Shown in pieces: positions 49,352 through 57,699 of a DNA stretch of 64,000 nucleotides; position 1 is the first letter of the stretch, and each line of letters starts with the position of its first letter. Source of the DNA: Bog-473 sp052140165 (GTDB taxonomy: Bacteria; Actinomycetota; Acidimicrobiia; Acidimicrobiales; RAAP-2); contig JBKQUM010000125.1 in NCBI GenBank assembly GCA_052140165.1, forward strand, positions 44,996 to 108,995, given 5' to 3'. Position numbers and translations under genes: made by a program. The notes under the pieces are model-generated. The model ran no database searches. It saw nothing but the letters and a program-made list of their open reading frames with translations, and was not told the DNA's origin.

Positions 49352-50095
49352 TCAGGCGAGGTTGGCGCCGTGTTGTCGGACGAAGTCGTTCACCGCGTAG
49401 TACGCCTCGATCGACTCCCCGGCGTCGCCCCAGAAGCCCCCCTGGACGTCATGGGCCATCTGGCCCTTGCCGACATAGTGGTTGTTCACATCGGTGATCT
49501 CGAGCTCGCCCCGGCCGGAGGGCACGAGATCGCCGATGATGTCGAACACGCCGGCCTCGTAGCAGTAGATCCCCGTCACGCAGTACTCGGAGGCCGGCTT
49601 CTCGGGCTTCTCCTCAATGTGGGCGACCCGCCCGTCCTCCCCGAAGACGGGCACGCCGAGATGGCGCAGGTGCTCCGGCTCGTCCACCTTCGAGAGCAGG
49701 ATGCGGGCACCCACGGGATCGGCCCGGAAGGCGTCGACCATCGGCCTGATGGAACGCTCGACGATGTTGTCCGCCAGCATGACGAGCACCGGACCGCCCT
49801 CCGCGAAGTGCGCGGCGAGGCCCAACGCCTCGGCAATGCCCCCCGCCTTCTCCTGGTACGCGTAGGAGAGCTGATCGATGCCGTACTCGCGCCCGTTGCC
49901 GAGGAGCCGCAGGAACTCGCCGGCGTGCGTCCCGCCGGTGACGAGCATGATCTCGTCGATGCCGCTCGACACCACGGCCTCAATAGACCAGGCGATCATC
50001 GGGCGGTCGTAAATGGGCAACAAGTGCTTGTTCGTGATGCGCGTGAGCGGGTACAGGCGCGAGCCCGTCCCTCCGGCCAGGATGACGCCCTTCAT
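49352..50095 (-). CDS. Sugar-phosphate nucleotidyltransferase, RmlA-like (short form)
   Basis: Transfers a nucleotide (probably dTMP or UMP) onto a sugar-1-phosphate. MKGVILAGGTGSRLYPLT with the GGTGSR signature opens the protein; NKHLLPIYDRPMI, ITGG-type VTGGTHAGEFLRLLG, LADNIVERSI (instead of the usual LGDN) and HIEEKPEKPAS with VTGIYCYEAGVFD follow. At 247 aa it is a compact RmlA, with the first 230 residues of the fold. The ATG at 50095 is the natural start. It lies 41 nt after the end of the adh gene on the same strand, so it may be the last gene of that operon or independent. Confidence 0.87.
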   Translation of the reverse strand: MKGVILAGGTGSRLYPLTRITNKHLLPIYDRPMIAWSIEAVVSSGIDEIMLVTGGTHAGEFLRLLGNGREYGIDQLSYAYQEKAGGIAEALGLAAHFAEGGPVLVMLADNIVERSIRPMVDAFRADPVGARILLSKVDEPEHLRHLGVPVFGEDGRVAHIEEKPEKPASEYCVTGIYCYEAGVFDIIGDLVPSGRGELEITDVNNHYVGKGQMAHDVQGGFWGDAGESIEAYYAVNDFVRQHGANLA

Positions 50096-50136
50096 GACCG
50101 CGCTGCTGCGGCGCGTACGGTTGGCATGGCGCGTTT

Positions 50137-51246
50137 CTAGTCGAACGTGAGCACGCCACGCGCCACGCGTCCGGCATGCATCTCGTCGACCACGTCGCCG
50201 AAGCGCTCGAGGGGTCGGGTCAGCGACACCAGCTCGTCGAGCATCAGAAGCCCGGACTGGTAGAGATCGACCATCAACGGGATGTCGTGGTGCGGGCGGG
50301 CCGAGCCGTAGCGATTGCCCAGCAACCCCCGGTCCACGTAGGTGAGCCCGTTGACGTCGATGGAGACCTCGGTGCCCCGGGGCGGGATGCCGATGGCCAC
50401 GGCGGTGCCGCCCCAGTCCAGGCAGTCGAGCGCGCTGCGCAGGACGGCGGGATGCCCGACACAGTCGAAGGCCCACGTGACCCCGCCCAGAGGGGAGAGC
50501 GCCCCGGCGGCCGACTCGCGGTTGGCCGGCACGAGCTCGCGCACCGCCGCCGCGGCGTCGCCCGAGGAGGCGTCGACGAAGTGCGTCGCACCGAATTGGC
50601 GCCCCAGGGTCTCCTTGCCCGCCAGGGTGTCCACCGCCACGATCCGGGTGGCCCCGGCGATGCGGAGCCCCTGGATCACGTTGAGCCCGACCCCGCCCAC
50701 CCCGAAGACGGCGGCCGTGTCACCGGGCCGCACCTTGGCCCGGTTCAGCACCGCGCCGACGCCGGTGAGCACGCCGCACCCGATGAGGCAAGCCGACGAG
50801 AGCGGGATGTCCTTCGGGATGCGCACCGCCTGCACCTCGCTCACGATCGTCAGCTCCGCGAAGACGGAGGCCGCGGCGAAGTTGGAGGCGGGCTCCCCCT
50901 TGTAGGTGAACGGTGTCGAGATGTTCCCGAGCGAGCTCTTGCACCAGGTGGGGTGACCGGTGCTGCAAGCCCGGCAGGCCCCGCAGCTGGCCAGGGTGGC
51001 GATCACGACGTGATCACCGGGCTTCACGGACCGCACGGAGTCGCCCACGGCCTCCACGATGCCGGCACCCTCGTGGCCGAGCACGGCGGGCGCCGGGAAC
51101 GGGATCGTCCCGTTGATGACGGACAGGTCGGAGTGACAGACGCCCGCCGCCTCCATGCGGACCTGGACCTCGTTCGGGCCGGGACCCCGCACCTCGAGCG
51201 CGTCAGTGACCTCGACCCCTTCTCCGGTGTAGACGATGCCTCGCAC
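50137..51246 (-). CDS. Zinc-dependent alcohol dehydrogenase (MDR family)
   Basis: NAD(P)-dependent medium-chain alcohol dehydrogenase. Catalytic zinc ligands: C37 in GVCHSD and H58/E59 in GHEGAG; structural zinc: cysteines at 88, 91, 94 and 102 (SCGACRACSTGHPTWC). The Rossmann motif GVGGVGLNVIQG follows. Length 369 aa. The GTG directly abuts the stop of the fadD-like gene (TAA GTG), with GAGAGGAG as the ribosome site inside that gene. It is the last gene of the fadE-ipdF-fadD-adh run and may oxidise an intermediate of the same pathway, though substrate is not evident. Confidence 0.9.
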   Translation of the reverse strand: MRGIVYTGEGVEVTDALEVRGPGPNEVQVRMEAAGVCHSDLSVINGTIPFPAPAVLGHEGAGIVEAVGDSVRSVKPGDHVVIATLASCGACRACSTGHPTWCKSSLGNISTPFTYKGEPASNFAAASVFAELTIVSEVQAVRIPKDIPLSSACLIGCGVLTGVGAVLNRAKVRPGDTAAVFGVGGVGLNVIQGLRIAGATRIVAVDTLAGKETLGRQFGATHFVDASSGDAAAAVRELVPANRESAAGALSPLGGVTWAFDCVGHPAVLRSALDCLDWGGTAVAIGIPPRGTEVSIDVNGLTYVDRGLLGNRYGSARPHHDIPLMVDLYQSGLLMLDELVSLTRPLERFGDVVDEMHAGRVARGVLTFD

Positions 51247-52956
51247 TTACTCGCTCCTCTCGTTGGTCACGACGTGGTCGGCCCCCGCGGCATGCCGCTG
51301 GCGCAGCTCACGCTTGAGCACCTTCCCACTGGCGTTCACCGGCAGCGTGTCGACCAGCACCACGCTGCGGGGCACTTTGTAGTTGGCCATGGCACCCCGT
51401 GACCAGCCCAGGATGGCACGACCCAGCTCGTCGGGGTCGGGCGCCGCCCCGGCCGGGACGACATAGGCGCAGCCCACCTCCCCCATTCGCTCGTCGGGGA
51501 TGCCCACCACGGCGACCTGGGCGACTGCCTCGTGGCCGCGCAGGATCGCCTCGATCTCGGCCGGGTAGGCGTTGAAGCCTCCCACCACGTACATGTCCTT
51601 GACCCGGTCCGTGATGGTCACGTTGCCCGCTGCGTCCATGACCCCGATGTCCCCGGTGTGCAGCCAGCCCTGGGCGTCGATCGCCTCGGCCGTCGCCTCC
51701 GCGTTCCCCCAGTAGCCCGCCATGACCGTGTAGCCCCGGACGACGATTTCGCCCGGCTCACCGGCCGGGACCACCCGCCCACCAGCCATGGCGCGCACCT
51801 CGAGGCCGGGGATGGCGTGCCCCGACGTCGCCGACACGACGCCGGGTGGATCGCTCCGGCGGCACATGGTGACGGTGCCACACGACTCCGTGAGGCCGTA
51901 TGCGGTCAGGACCGTGTCGAAACCGAGCTCATCGGCCATGGCCTCCACGAGCTCGACGGGCACCACGGCCGCGCCAGTCACCCCGAGCCGGAGCGACGAG
52001 AGGTCAGAATCGGCGCGCCGGGGATCGGCGAGCAGCGTCTGGTAGAGCGTGGGCGGGCCAGGCAGGACGCTGATGCGCTCGGACTCGATGCGGGCCATGA
52101 CCGCCCCGGCGTCGAACACCGGCTCGGGCACCACGGTGGCCCCGGCCATGATGCAGGCGAGGATCCCCGCCTTGTAGCCGAAGGTGTGGAAGAAGGGGTT
52201 CACCACCAGATAGCGGTCGCCCGAGCGCAGTCCCACAATGGACGACCACGTCCCGAACGTGCGGAGCGTCTGCGCGTGGGTCGCCGCCGCTCCCTTGGGA
52301 TGGCCCGTGGTACCCGAGGTGAAGATGAGGTCGGACACGTCGCCGGGCTGCACGGCGGCGGCGCGGGCGGCGGTGACCGAGGGATCCACCGCGTCGCCGG
52401 CGACCAGAAAGTCACCGAGGCCGAGTACCGGTATCCCGTCGGGCCCAGGTGCGGCCTCACCCTCGTCGCGCAGCACGATGATGCGGTCGAGTGCGCCGGT
52501 GTCCTCCCCCGCCAGCATGGCGGGGTAGTCGGCACCCAGGAATCCCCGCAGGGTGACCAGCGTCGTCGCCCCCGAATTCCGCACGATGTACGCCGCCTCA
52601 CCCCCCTTGAAGCGCGTATTGAGCGGGACCAGCACGGCGCCGGCGCGCAGCGCGCCCAGCGCCGCGAGCATCCACTCCGCGCAGTTGGGCGCCCACATCG
52701 CCACCCTCTCCCCCGCTCCGACACCGGCGGCGACGAAACCCCGGGCATACCGGTCCACCTCGGGCGCCAGCTGCGCGTAGGTCAGGCGCACGTCGCCGTC
52801 CACCAGGGCCTCCGTGGCACCGTGGCGCTCCGCCGCGTCCTGCACCAGCCGGGGCACCGTGCCCCAGATCAGGTCGGCCCGCGGGTCCTCCTGCTCGAGA
52901 GGCGCGCCCCCGATCCCCGCGCTCGCGGGTGATGGGCTGACCGGGGCTGGGCTCAC
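51247..52956 (-). CDS. AMP-forming acyl-CoA synthetase, FadD3-like
   Basis: Activates a carboxylic acid as its CoA thioester. P-loop LIFTSGTTGHPKGAAATHAQ, the YGLTES motif, WLHTGDIGVMDAAG, the hinge ITDRVKDMYVVGGFN and the C-terminal catalytic lysine in NASGKVLKREL are present. Length 569 aa. Genes just upstream on this strand encode IpdF-like and FadE30-like proteins, so this is likely the FadD3-type HIP-CoA synthetase of the steroid C/D-ring pathway (inference from neighbours). The start GTG overlaps the SDR stop (GTGA) and the end abuts adh. Confidence 0.82.
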   Translation of the reverse strand: MSPAPVSPSPASAGIGGAPLEQEDPRADLIWGTVPRLVQDAAERHGATEALVDGDVRLTYAQLAPEVDRYARGFVAAGVGAGERVAMWAPNCAEWMLAALGALRAGAVLVPLNTRFKGGEAAYIVRNSGATTLVTLRGFLGADYPAMLAGEDTGALDRIIVLRDEGEAAPGPDGIPVLGLGDFLVAGDAVDPSVTAARAAAVQPGDVSDLIFTSGTTGHPKGAAATHAQTLRTFGTWSSIVGLRSGDRYLVVNPFFHTFGYKAGILACIMAGATVVPEPVFDAGAVMARIESERISVLPGPPTLYQTLLADPRRADSDLSSLRLGVTGAAVVPVELVEAMADELGFDTVLTAYGLTESCGTVTMCRRSDPPGVVSATSGHAIPGLEVRAMAGGRVVPAGEPGEIVVRGYTVMAGYWGNAEATAEAIDAQGWLHTGDIGVMDAAGNVTITDRVKDMYVVGGFNAYPAEIEAILRGHEAVAQVAVVGIPDERMGEVGCAYVVPAGAAPDPDELGRAILGWSRGAMANYKVPRSVVLVDTLPVNASGKVLKRELRQRHAAGADHVVTNERSE

Positions 52957-53768
52957 GGGTGCTGGCTGCTCACGGAGATGACCTCTCCCGAGAGGTAGGA
53001 CGAGTAGTCGCTGGCCAGGAAGACGATGACGTTGGCCACCTCCCACGTCTCGGCTCCGCGCCCGAACAGCTCGCGCCGCCGCAGCACGGCCAGATCCTCG
53101 TCGGGGATCGCCCGGTTGAGGAAAGGGTGCTCGGCCAGACTCGGCGACACGGCGTTGACCCGCACCCCCGACGGTGCCGCTTCGGCCGCGGCGCACCTGG
53201 TCAGTGCCATGACACCGGCCTTGGCGGCGGCATAGTGCGCCTGGCCGGGTTGGGCCCTCCAGCCGAGCACCGAGGCGTTGTTCACGATGACGCCGCCCTT
53301 CTGCGGCAGGAGGTGTCTCAGCGCTGCCCGTGTGCAGCGGAACGTACCCGTGAGGGTGATGTCGAGGACGGTGGACCATTGGTCGTCCGTCATCTCCACC
53401 AGCGGCACCGTGCCGCCGAGCCCCGCATTGTGCACGGCCACGTCGATGCGCCCGAAACGCGCCGCTGCTCCGTCGTACAGCGCGGTCACCTGTGCCTCGT
53501 CGCGCACGTCGCAGGCCAGCGCATGCACCCGATCCGGATCACCCCCCTCCGCGCCCAGCTGCTCGGACGTCTCGTGCAGGCGCCGCTCGTGCGCGTCCGA
53601 GAGCACGACCGATGCGCCCTCCTCCAGACAACGCCGCGCCGTGGCCGACCCGATGCCGGTGCCGGCGGCCGCGGTCACGACCACGACCTTGCCCGCCAGG
53701 AGCCCGTGGCCTCCCGGTGGTGGTGGTGGCGGCGGCGGTTCGAAGGACGCGTCAAGGCTCGTGCTCAC
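52953..53768 (-). CDS. Short-chain dehydrogenase, IpdF-like
   Basis: NAD(P)-dependent SDR of 271 aa. Cofactor motif TAAAGTGIGSATA (~32-44), NNAG-type VHNAGLGGTVPLVEM, catalytic Ser in NNASVLGWRAQPGQ and YAAAK (Tyr/Lys) are present. The stretch VVVVTAAAGTGIGSATARR and the end SSYLSGEVISVSSQHP closely resemble what I recall of mycobacterial Rv3559c (IpdF), which acts on a 5-hydroxy HIP-CoA intermediate in steroid breakdown. Residues ~11-18 are eight consecutive prolines. It is sandwiched between fadE and fadD with 4-nt overlaps. Confidence 0.82.
   Translation of the reverse strand: MSTSLDASFEPPPPPPPPGGHGLLAGKVVVVTAAAGTGIGSATARRCLEEGASVVLSDAHERRLHETSEQLGAEGGDPDRVHALACDVRDEAQVTALYDGAAARFGRIDVAVHNAGLGGTVPLVEMTDDQWSTVLDITLTGTFRCTRAALRHLLPQKGGVIVNNASVLGWRAQPGQAHYAAAKAGVMALTRCAAAEAAPSGVRVNAVSPSLAEHPFLNRAIPDEDLAVLRRRELFGRGAETWEVANVIVFLASDYSSYLSGEVISVSSQHP
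53716..53739 (-). repeat. Triplet microsatellite coding poly-proline
   Basis: Eight consecutive GGT/GGC triplets on the plus strand (four GGT, three GGC, one GGT), read on the minus strand as eight proline codons near the N-terminus of the IpdF-like SDR. Such tracts can change length by slippage. Confidence 0.8.
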
Positions 53769-54970
53769 GCCACCCCTTTCGGTTCCGGCGGAAGGCCGAG
53801 GACCCGCTCGCCGATGATGTTGCGCTGGATCTGGTTCGACCCACCGTAAATGGTCTCGGAGCGGGCGAAGAGGAAGGAGCGCTGGAGCTCACCCAGGCCG
53901 TACCCTCCGTTCTCCGGCAGCGGCTCCCCGTCCAGGACCGTCGCCGCCATCCCGAGGACGCCCATCGCCAACTCGCCCAGCCGGCGGTGCCAGCTCCCCC
54001 AGTAGAGCTTCGCGATGGAGGCCTCGGGCGGGGCCACCGGCCCGTCGACCCCCGAGAGGCTCCGGAGGGTGTTGTAGCGCATGATCGTGAGCTCGATGTG
54101 CGCCTGGGCCAGCTGCTGGCGCAGCACGGGGTCGCGCGACCGCCCGTTCTCCTCCGCCAGAGCCACGATGCGGTCCAGCTCGCGCCTGAAACCGAGCTGG
54201 TGGCCGAGCAGCGCCGCGCCGCGCTCGAAGGCGAGCGTCGCGAGCGCGACACGCCAGCCGTCGCCCGCGGCACCGACGACATTGTCCGCGTGGGTGCGGG
54301 CGCCGTCGAAGAACACCTCGTTGAACTCGCTCGTCCGGGTGAGCTGGGTGATCGGGCGCACCTCGACCCCGGGTTGGTCCATCGGGACCAGGAGATAGGA
54401 CAGTCCCTTGTGCCGGACCGACCCGGGATCGGTCCGGCAGACGACGAAGCACCAGTCCGCCTGGTGGGCCAGCGAGGTCCACACCTTCTGCCCGGTGACC
54501 ACCCACTCGTCCCCGTCGCGCACCGCCCGCGTGCTGACGTTGGCCAGGTCGCTCCCCGCGCCCGGTTCCGAGTAGCCCTGGCACCACAGTTCGGAGCCCT
54601 CCCTGATCGCCGGCAGGAAGCGGACCTTCTGCTCGGATGTCCCGTAGTGGATCAGTGTCGGCCCGAGCAACCCCTCGCCCATGACGTTGACCCGGCCCGG
54701 TGCCGCGGCCTGCACGTACTCCTCGTTGAAGATGACCTGCTCGGTCATGGTGGCCCCCCGGCCGCCGTACTGGGCCGGCCAGCCCAGGCAGGTCCAGCCC
54801 CCGTCGGCGAGCACCTTCTCCCAGCGCCGGCGCACCTCGAAGCCGAACGTCTCGTCGCCCGACCCGCCGCGGCCGCCCAGCTCGGCGAACTCCCCCACCA
54901 GGTGGTCGTCGAGGAAGCGGCGGACCTCGAGGCGGAACGCCACGTCCTCGGGGCGGTCTCGCAGATCCAT
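53765..54970 (-). CDS. Acyl-CoA dehydrogenase, FadE30-like
   Basis: FAD enzyme that introduces a 2,3-double bond in an acyl-CoA. Typical stretches: WPAQYGGRGATMTEQVIF, YSEPGAGSDLANVSTRAV, GQKVWTSLAHQADWCFVV, VRPITQLTRTSEFNEVFFDG and the C-terminal YGGSNQIQRNIIGERVLGLP. Length 401 aa. It heads the overlapped run fadE-ipdF-fadD-adh; the same adjacency of fadE30 and ipdF is known from the KstR2 regulon of mycobacteria. A TACGCT 9 nt before the ATG could be its -10. Confidence 0.88.
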   Translation of the reverse strand: MDLRDRPEDVAFRLEVRRFLDDHLVGEFAELGGRGGSGDETFGFEVRRRWEKVLADGGWTCLGWPAQYGGRGATMTEQVIFNEEYVQAAAPGRVNVMGEGLLGPTLIHYGTSEQKVRFLPAIREGSELWCQGYSEPGAGSDLANVSTRAVRDGDEWVVTGQKVWTSLAHQADWCFVVCRTDPGSVRHKGLSYLLVPMDQPGVEVRPITQLTRTSEFNEVFFDGARTHADNVVGAAGDGWRVALATLAFERGAALLGHQLGFRRELDRIVALAEENGRSRDPVLRQQLAQAHIELTIMRYNTLRSLSGVDGPVAPPEASIAKLYWGSWHRRLGELAMGVLGMAATVLDGEPLPENGGYGLGELQRSFLFARSETIYGGSNQIQRNIIGERVLGLPPEPKGVA

Positions 54971-55133
54971 CGCCCGAGGAGCGTAGCCAAGCCCGACCGC
55001 CAGACCTGACGGGGCGTCAGGTCGTGCCGAGGGTGATCACCGCCGCCCCGGTCGGAGCCCGGCGGCCCCGGGCCCGCTCCTGGAATACTCGGGGGTGCAC
55101 CGCGGCAGGAGCGGTGCGCGAAAGGGGGTTCAC

Positions 55134-56342
55134 GTGCCCTATGCCGAGGGGCGGGTCGTCCACGATGCAGACGCCCACATCATGGAGACGCCGACCTGGC
55201 TCCGCGACCACGCCGAGGCGGCCTTCCGGGACCGCCTCCCGGTGCTGGGCTACCCGGGTGGCAACGAGCTGCGACAGACCGGCGACCCCGCAGAGCAGCA
55301 GCGCGACCTGCTGGCGTCCTTCGACAGGCTGCGCGCCCGGCACGCGTCGGCCGAGTACCGGGCGGACGAGGAAGCCGAGATCATGGCGCGCAAGAACTTC
55401 GCCGCCACCGGGTCCTTCATCGCCGAGGACCGCCCCCGCGCCCTCGACCTGCTCGGCTTCTCGAGCCAGCTCGTGTTCAACACGTTCCACAACGGACGCC
55501 TGCACGACCTGGAGCACGGCGACGACCCCGCACTCGCCTACGCCGCCGCGCGAGCCCACAACCGGGGCATGCTCGAGTTCTGCTCCGTGGACCCGCGCCT
55601 CCTGCCCTCGTTCTACGTCCCCCTGGTCGAGCCCGAGCAGGCGGTCACGGCCGCCCGCGACGCGCTCGAGCAGGGCGCCGCGGCGCTCCTCGTCGCGTCG
55701 GGCTGCCCGCCGCGGTTCTCCCCCAGCCACCACGACCTATTCGGTGTGTGGGCCCAGGCGGAGGAGGCCGGGATCCCCGTCGTCTTCCACGTCGGCGGTA
55801 CCGGGACCCTCGTCGACCCCAATTACTTCGTCAACGGAAAGCCCGTCCCGCCCGACTTCCACGGCGGGGAGGAGAATTTCCGCTCGGTGGACTACATGGG
55901 CATCCCCGTCCCGCCGGCCCAGACCCTCGCAACGCTGATCTTCGACGGGGTCCTCGAGAGGTTCCCCGACCTGCACGTCGGCGTGATTGAGCAGGGCGCC
56001 ATCTGGGTGCCGTCCTGGCTGCGGCAGATGGAGTCCGCCTTCGACGCCTTCCGTCGCCACGAGGAGCGCCTGCAGGCGCTCACGCTGCGACCCAGTGACT
56101 ACGTGCACCGGCAGGTCCGCTTCACCCCCTACCCGACGGAGGATGTGGGCTGGATCGTGGCCCAGGCCGGACCCGACCTCGTGCTGTTCTCTTCGGACTA
56201 CCCCCACGTCGAGGGCGGCCGCAAGCCCCTGGAGCGATTCGAGGCCTCGCTCGGCGACGCCAGCGAGGACGTGCGTCGGCAGTTCTACGCCGACAACTTC
56301 CTCTTCCTCATGGGCACCGCGGCAGCCGGGCTGGCGGCCTGA
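55134..56342 (+). CDS. Amidohydrolase family 2 protein (ACMSD-like)
   Basis: Metal-dependent TIM-barrel hydrolase or decarboxylase of the aminocarboxymuconate decarboxylase group. VVHDADAHIMETPTWL at the N-terminus gives the first metal ligands, FHVGGTGTLVDP the barrel histidine, and LFSSDYPHVEGGRKP near the end the catalytic Asp. Length 402 aa. GTG 55134 is chosen because AAAGGGGG lies 6 nt upstream; a longer frame from 55095 lacks a site. It is divergent from the fadE operon, and proteins of this family often accompany catabolic clusters in actinobacteria. Substrate unknown. Confidence 0.82.
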   Translation: MPYAEGRVVHDADAHIMETPTWLRDHAEAAFRDRLPVLGYPGGNELRQTGDPAEQQRDLLASFDRLRARHASAEYRADEEAEIMARKNFAATGSFIAEDRPRALDLLGFSSQLVFNTFHNGRLHDLEHGDDPALAYAAARAHNRGMLEFCSVDPRLLPSFYVPLVEPEQAVTAARDALEQGAAALLVASGCPPRFSPSHHDLFGVWAQAEEAGIPVVFHVGGTGTLVDPNYFVNGKPVPPDFHGGEENFRSVDYMGIPVPPAQTLATLIFDGVLERFPDLHVGVIEQGAIWVPSWLRQMESAFDAFRRHEERLQALTLRPSDYVHRQVRFTPYPTEDVGWIVAQAGPDLVLFSSDYPHVEGGRKPLERFEASLGDASEDVRRQFYADNFLFLMGTAAAGLAA

Positions 56343-56415
56343 CCACCACGGCTGCGGGCCCGAGGTGGAAATACCCCGACCGCGTACCGGTTGCAGAAAT
56401 GGGAGAGAGGTGCTC

Positions 56416-56862
56416 ATGTTCACGCGTAAGAAGCACGACGAGTCGACCTACGAGGTCACAAAGACGGACGAGGAATGGCGGGAGCAGCTCCAGCGGGACC
56501 GCTACGCGGTGCTGCGGGGGGCCGGTACCGAGCCGGCATGGTCCGGAGAGTTGCTGCACGTGGAGGGAGAGGGTGTCTTCCGCTGCGCCGGTTGCGGTGC
56601 CGAGCTGTTCGACACCGACTCGAAGTTCGAGTCCGGGACGGGCTGGCCCAGCTTCGACCGTGCCCGCTCGGCCGGGACCATCATCGAACGGTCCGACCGC
56701 GGCTTCGGCATGACCCGCACCGAGATCCTGTGCGCTCGCTGCGGCGGGCATCTGGGACACGTGTTCCCCGACGGCCCCACCGACACCGGGCTGCGCTACT
56801 GCGTCAACTCGCTCTCCCTCACCTACGAGCCCGACACTGCGGGGGATCCGGCCGGCAGCTGA
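56416..56862 (+). CDS. msrB: Peptide-methionine (R)-S-oxide reductase
   Basis: Repairs oxidised methionine (R form). Zinc-binding pairs CAGCG and CARCGG are present, with ESGTGWPSF and GHLGHVFPDGP, and the catalytic cysteine sits in RYCVNSLSL. Length 148 aa. A GAGAGAGG purine run precedes the ATG; an in-frame GTG at 56410 is possible. The last 44 nt overlap the convergent small gene behind ssb. It stands alone on the plus strand. Confidence 0.95.
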   Translation: MFTRKKHDESTYEVTKTDEEWREQLQRDRYAVLRGAGTEPAWSGELLHVEGEGVFRCAGCGAELFDTDSKFESGTGWPSFDRARSAGTIIERSDRGFGMTRTEILCARCGGHLGHVFPDGPTDTGLRYCVNSLSLTYEPDTAGDPAGS

Positions 56863-56995
56863 CCTCGGCCAGTCGCTCCTCCACCGCGCCGAACAGCTCC
56901 TCGAGGCGAGCGGCCTCGGCGCAGAGCCCGAGCCGGCGGAGCAGCGAGCCACCCAGTGCGAGAGCGCCGCAGATCTCGACGACCTCGTCCTTCAA
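56819..56995 (-). CDS. Very small protein downstream of ssb, 58 aa
   Basis: Starts with TTG overlapping the stop of the preceding tiny membrane gene (TTGA). The protein, KDEVVEICGALALGGSLLRR and after, is helical and amphipathic, with RLEELFGAVEERLAEV as a likely coiled helix. I do not recognise it. Its end lies 44 nt inside the msrB gene on the other strand. Coding is supported by the frame continuity and the stop/start overlap, but a longer frame from GTG 57175 also covers it, with an implausible Arg/Gly-rich first half. Confidence 0.5.
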   Translation of the reverse strand: MKDEVVEICGALALGGSLLRRLGLCAEAARLEELFGAVEERLAEVSCRPDPPQCRARR

Positions 56996-57171
56996 GAAGT
57001 CGATCGGCGGCCCGGGCGCTCCCGGGAGCGGAGCCGCAGGAGCACCCCGCTCCCCAGAGCCAGCGCGGTCGCCGCCGCAACGGTCGCATCGGTCACCGGG
57101 TGCGCCGTCAGGCCCGCCACGGCGGACGTGACTGCCGGCCAGCCCACGATGACGATCAGCCAGGGCGACAC
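56992..57171 (-). CDS. Tiny membrane protein downstream of ssb, 59 aa
   Basis: Begins with a GTG directly after the ssb stop (TGAGTG). It has two hydrophobic segments (PWLIVIVGWPAVTSAVAGL and ATVAAATALALGSGVLL) and a basic end (RLRSRERPGRRSTS), the pattern of a small two-helix membrane protein with an inner positive tail. Its stop overlaps the start of the next tiny gene. No homologue is known to me, so coding status rests on the hydrophobic pattern and the tight gene junctions. Confidence 0.5.
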   Translation of the reverse strand: MSPWLIVIVGWPAVTSAVAGLTAHPVTDATVAAATALALGSGVLLRLRSRERPGRRSTS

Positions 57172-57582
57172 TCACGCCTCGACCGACAGCGCGCCCTCGC
57201 CGTCGGGCTGCGCCACCGCGCCCCGGCGCTCCACCCGCTGGACGTCGGCCGTGGCGAAGCGGAGGCTTGGTCCGACCTCGTCCGCGGTGATCTCGACCTT
57301 CGAGCGGTGCTCACCTTCCTCGGTCTCCCAGGTGCGCTGCTCCAGCCGTCCCGTGACCACGACCCGCATGCCCTTCGTCAGGCTGAGCGCCACGTTCTCG
57401 GCCAGGTCACGCCAGCAGATGACGTCGAAGAACGACGTCGACTCCTGCCACTCCTGGGTCGTCCGGTCCTGCCAGCGACGGTTGACGGCGACCCCGAGCT
57501 GGGCCGTCGCCTGCCCCTCCCGCGTGTAGCGGATTTCCGGCTCGCGGGTGAGGTTCCCGGTGATCGTCGTTGTGTTGGCCAT
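57172..57582 (-). CDS. ssb: Single-stranded DNA-binding protein
   Basis: OB-fold protein binding single-stranded DNA in replication and repair: MANTTTITGNLTREPEIRYT, then VAVNRRWQDRTTQEWQE, TSFFDVICWRDLAENVA, KGMRVVVTGRLEQRTWE. Length 136 aa; the acidic-tip tail seen in many SSBs (DDDIPF) is missing and the end is GEGALSVEA, so this is likely a secondary SSB paralogue. A GAGGG ribosome site lies before the ATG. Two tiny genes follow it without a gap. Confidence 0.9.
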   Translation of the reverse strand: MANTTTITGNLTREPEIRYTREGQATAQLGVAVNRRWQDRTTQEWQESTSFFDVICWRDLAENVALSLTKGMRVVVTGRLEQRTWETEEGEHRSKVEITADEVGPSLRFATADVQRVERRGAVAQPDGEGALSVEA

Positions 57583-57604
57583 CTGATCCCTCGCTTTCGT
57601 CACG

Positions 57605-57619
57605 CCCTCGTTCCGAGGG
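57605..57619. terminator. Small hairpin upstream of ssb
   Basis: CCCTCG-TTC-CGAGGG, 6-bp perfect stem. It may end the 57700-57921 transcript before ssb. Confidence 0.35.
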
Positions 57620-57657
57620 TCGCGACGCAGCGTGGGCACGGCTCGTTGCCGCGAACC

Positions 57658-57681
57658 TTGCCGGCGACATTGCCGGCGACG
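57658..57681. repeat. 12-bp tandem duplication
   Basis: TTGCCGGCGAC[A/G] twice in a row in the gap between ssb and the 73-aa gene. Possibly a slippage product. Confidence 0.6.
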
Positions 57682-57699
57682 ATCCCGCGGCGGAGACCG

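Noticed and set aside
56819..57175. A single 118-aa minus-strand gene from GTG 57175
   Set aside because: The first half is Arg/Gly/Pro-rich and looks non-coding, while the alternative frame encodes two membrane helices. I prefer two overlapping tiny genes.
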